This document shows positions 5,501 to 5,709 of a stretch of DNA of 5,709 nt, in pieces; position 1 is the stretch's first letter, and each line of letters begins with the position of its first letter. Source of the DNA: Chitinophagaceae bacterium (GTDB lineage: Bacteria; Bacteroidota; Bacteroidia; Chitinophagales; Chitinophagaceae); the NCBI GenBank assembly GCA_003135585.1, contig PLCH01000409.1, forward strand, positions 2,639 through 8,347, in the 5' to 3' direction. Under the pieces are notes generated by a model. It worked only from the letters and a program-made list of their open reading frames with translations. It ran no database searches and had not been told where the DNA came from. A program made the position numbers and the translations under genes.

Positions 5501-5709
5501 ATGATGAGTTATCTGAAGGCCACTTACTATTCTTTTCCTGTTCAGCTGGTATTGCTGCATTTAAAAAAATTCCAGGTGCTCCTGGTTTTCTGGCTGATAT
5601 TATTCAGCACCATCAATGGCGGGTTTATGCGGTCTTTTGGGGCTAATGCCCTGTTCCTCTCACCGGAATACCTTGGTAACGTAAATGCTCTCAGCACAGT
5701 GATGGTGGG
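5501..5709 (+). CDS. N-terminal part of a membrane protein, possibly a Bacteroidota patatin-like phospholipase
   Basis: An open frame runs from ATG codons at 5501 and 5504 to the right edge, giving 69 complete codons with no stop. The product starts MMSYLKATYYSFPVQLVLLH, followed by a lysine-bearing turn, a membrane segment at about residues 26-39 (VLLVFWLILFSTIN), a region around GGFMRSFGANALFLSPEYLG (41-60), and a second hydrophobic stretch beginning at the edge. The FPVQL..LH.KK and LFL.PEYLG elements recall the membrane-spanning N-terminal domain found on some large patatin-like phospholipases of Bacteroidota. This is from memory of the family, and the catalytic GxSxG and DG[AG] motifs would lie outside the window, so function is tentative. 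Which of the two adjacent ATGs is used cannot be decided. The gene follows ctaA in the same direction with a 39-bp gap. Confidence 0.7.
   Translation, partial: MMSYLKATYYSFPVQLVLLHLKKFQVLLVFWLILFSTINGGFMRSFGANALFLSPEYLGNVNALSTVMV

Overview
The window looks like ordinary chromosomal DNA from a member of the Bacteroidota, probably close to Chitinophagaceae/Sphingobacteriia. This is inferred from protein style (the EAGCDEAGRG RNase HII, paired one-domain YeeE/YedE permeases, the COX15-type heme A synthase), from the lack of Shine-Dalgarno sequences ahead of most starts, and from TAnnTTTG boxes like the Bacteroidota -7 element. No RNA gene, CRISPR array, insertion sequence or phage gene is visible.

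Layout. On the minus strand, reading leftwards from about position 911, lies rnhB (RNase HII), overlapped by 4 bp by a GNAT-family acetyltransferase that runs off the left edge. A short divergent gap (912-993) separates these from a run of plus-strand genes: two adjacent half-size YeeE/YedE (DUF395) sulfur-compound permease genes; a 443-bp gap with no convincing gene; a Tat-exported DsrE/DsrF-like protein; a strong intrinsic terminator; a diheme cytochrome c of the TsdA (thiosulfate dehydrogenase / tetrathionate reductase) family; ctaA/COX15 (heme A synthase); and the start of a membrane protein cut by the right edge.

How the genes may work together. The middle of the window reads as a small inorganic-sulfur island: membrane permeases of a family that moves thiosulfate or related sulfur compounds, an exported cysteine-rich sulfur-carrier-like protein, and an exported enzyme that interconverts thiosulfate and tetrathionate. 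CtaA supplies heme A for an aa3-type terminal oxidase, a plausible final acceptor for electrons from TsdA. Each protein family is recognisable. The proposed partnership between the exported DsrE-like protein and TsdA is inference, and it is the most interesting idea here.

Two start-site decisions matter. The long TsdA reading frame opens at 3265, but its first 18 codons are a 12-bp perfect terminator hairpin plus T-tract, so the real start is almost certainly 3319. rnhB appears to begin with TTG at 911.
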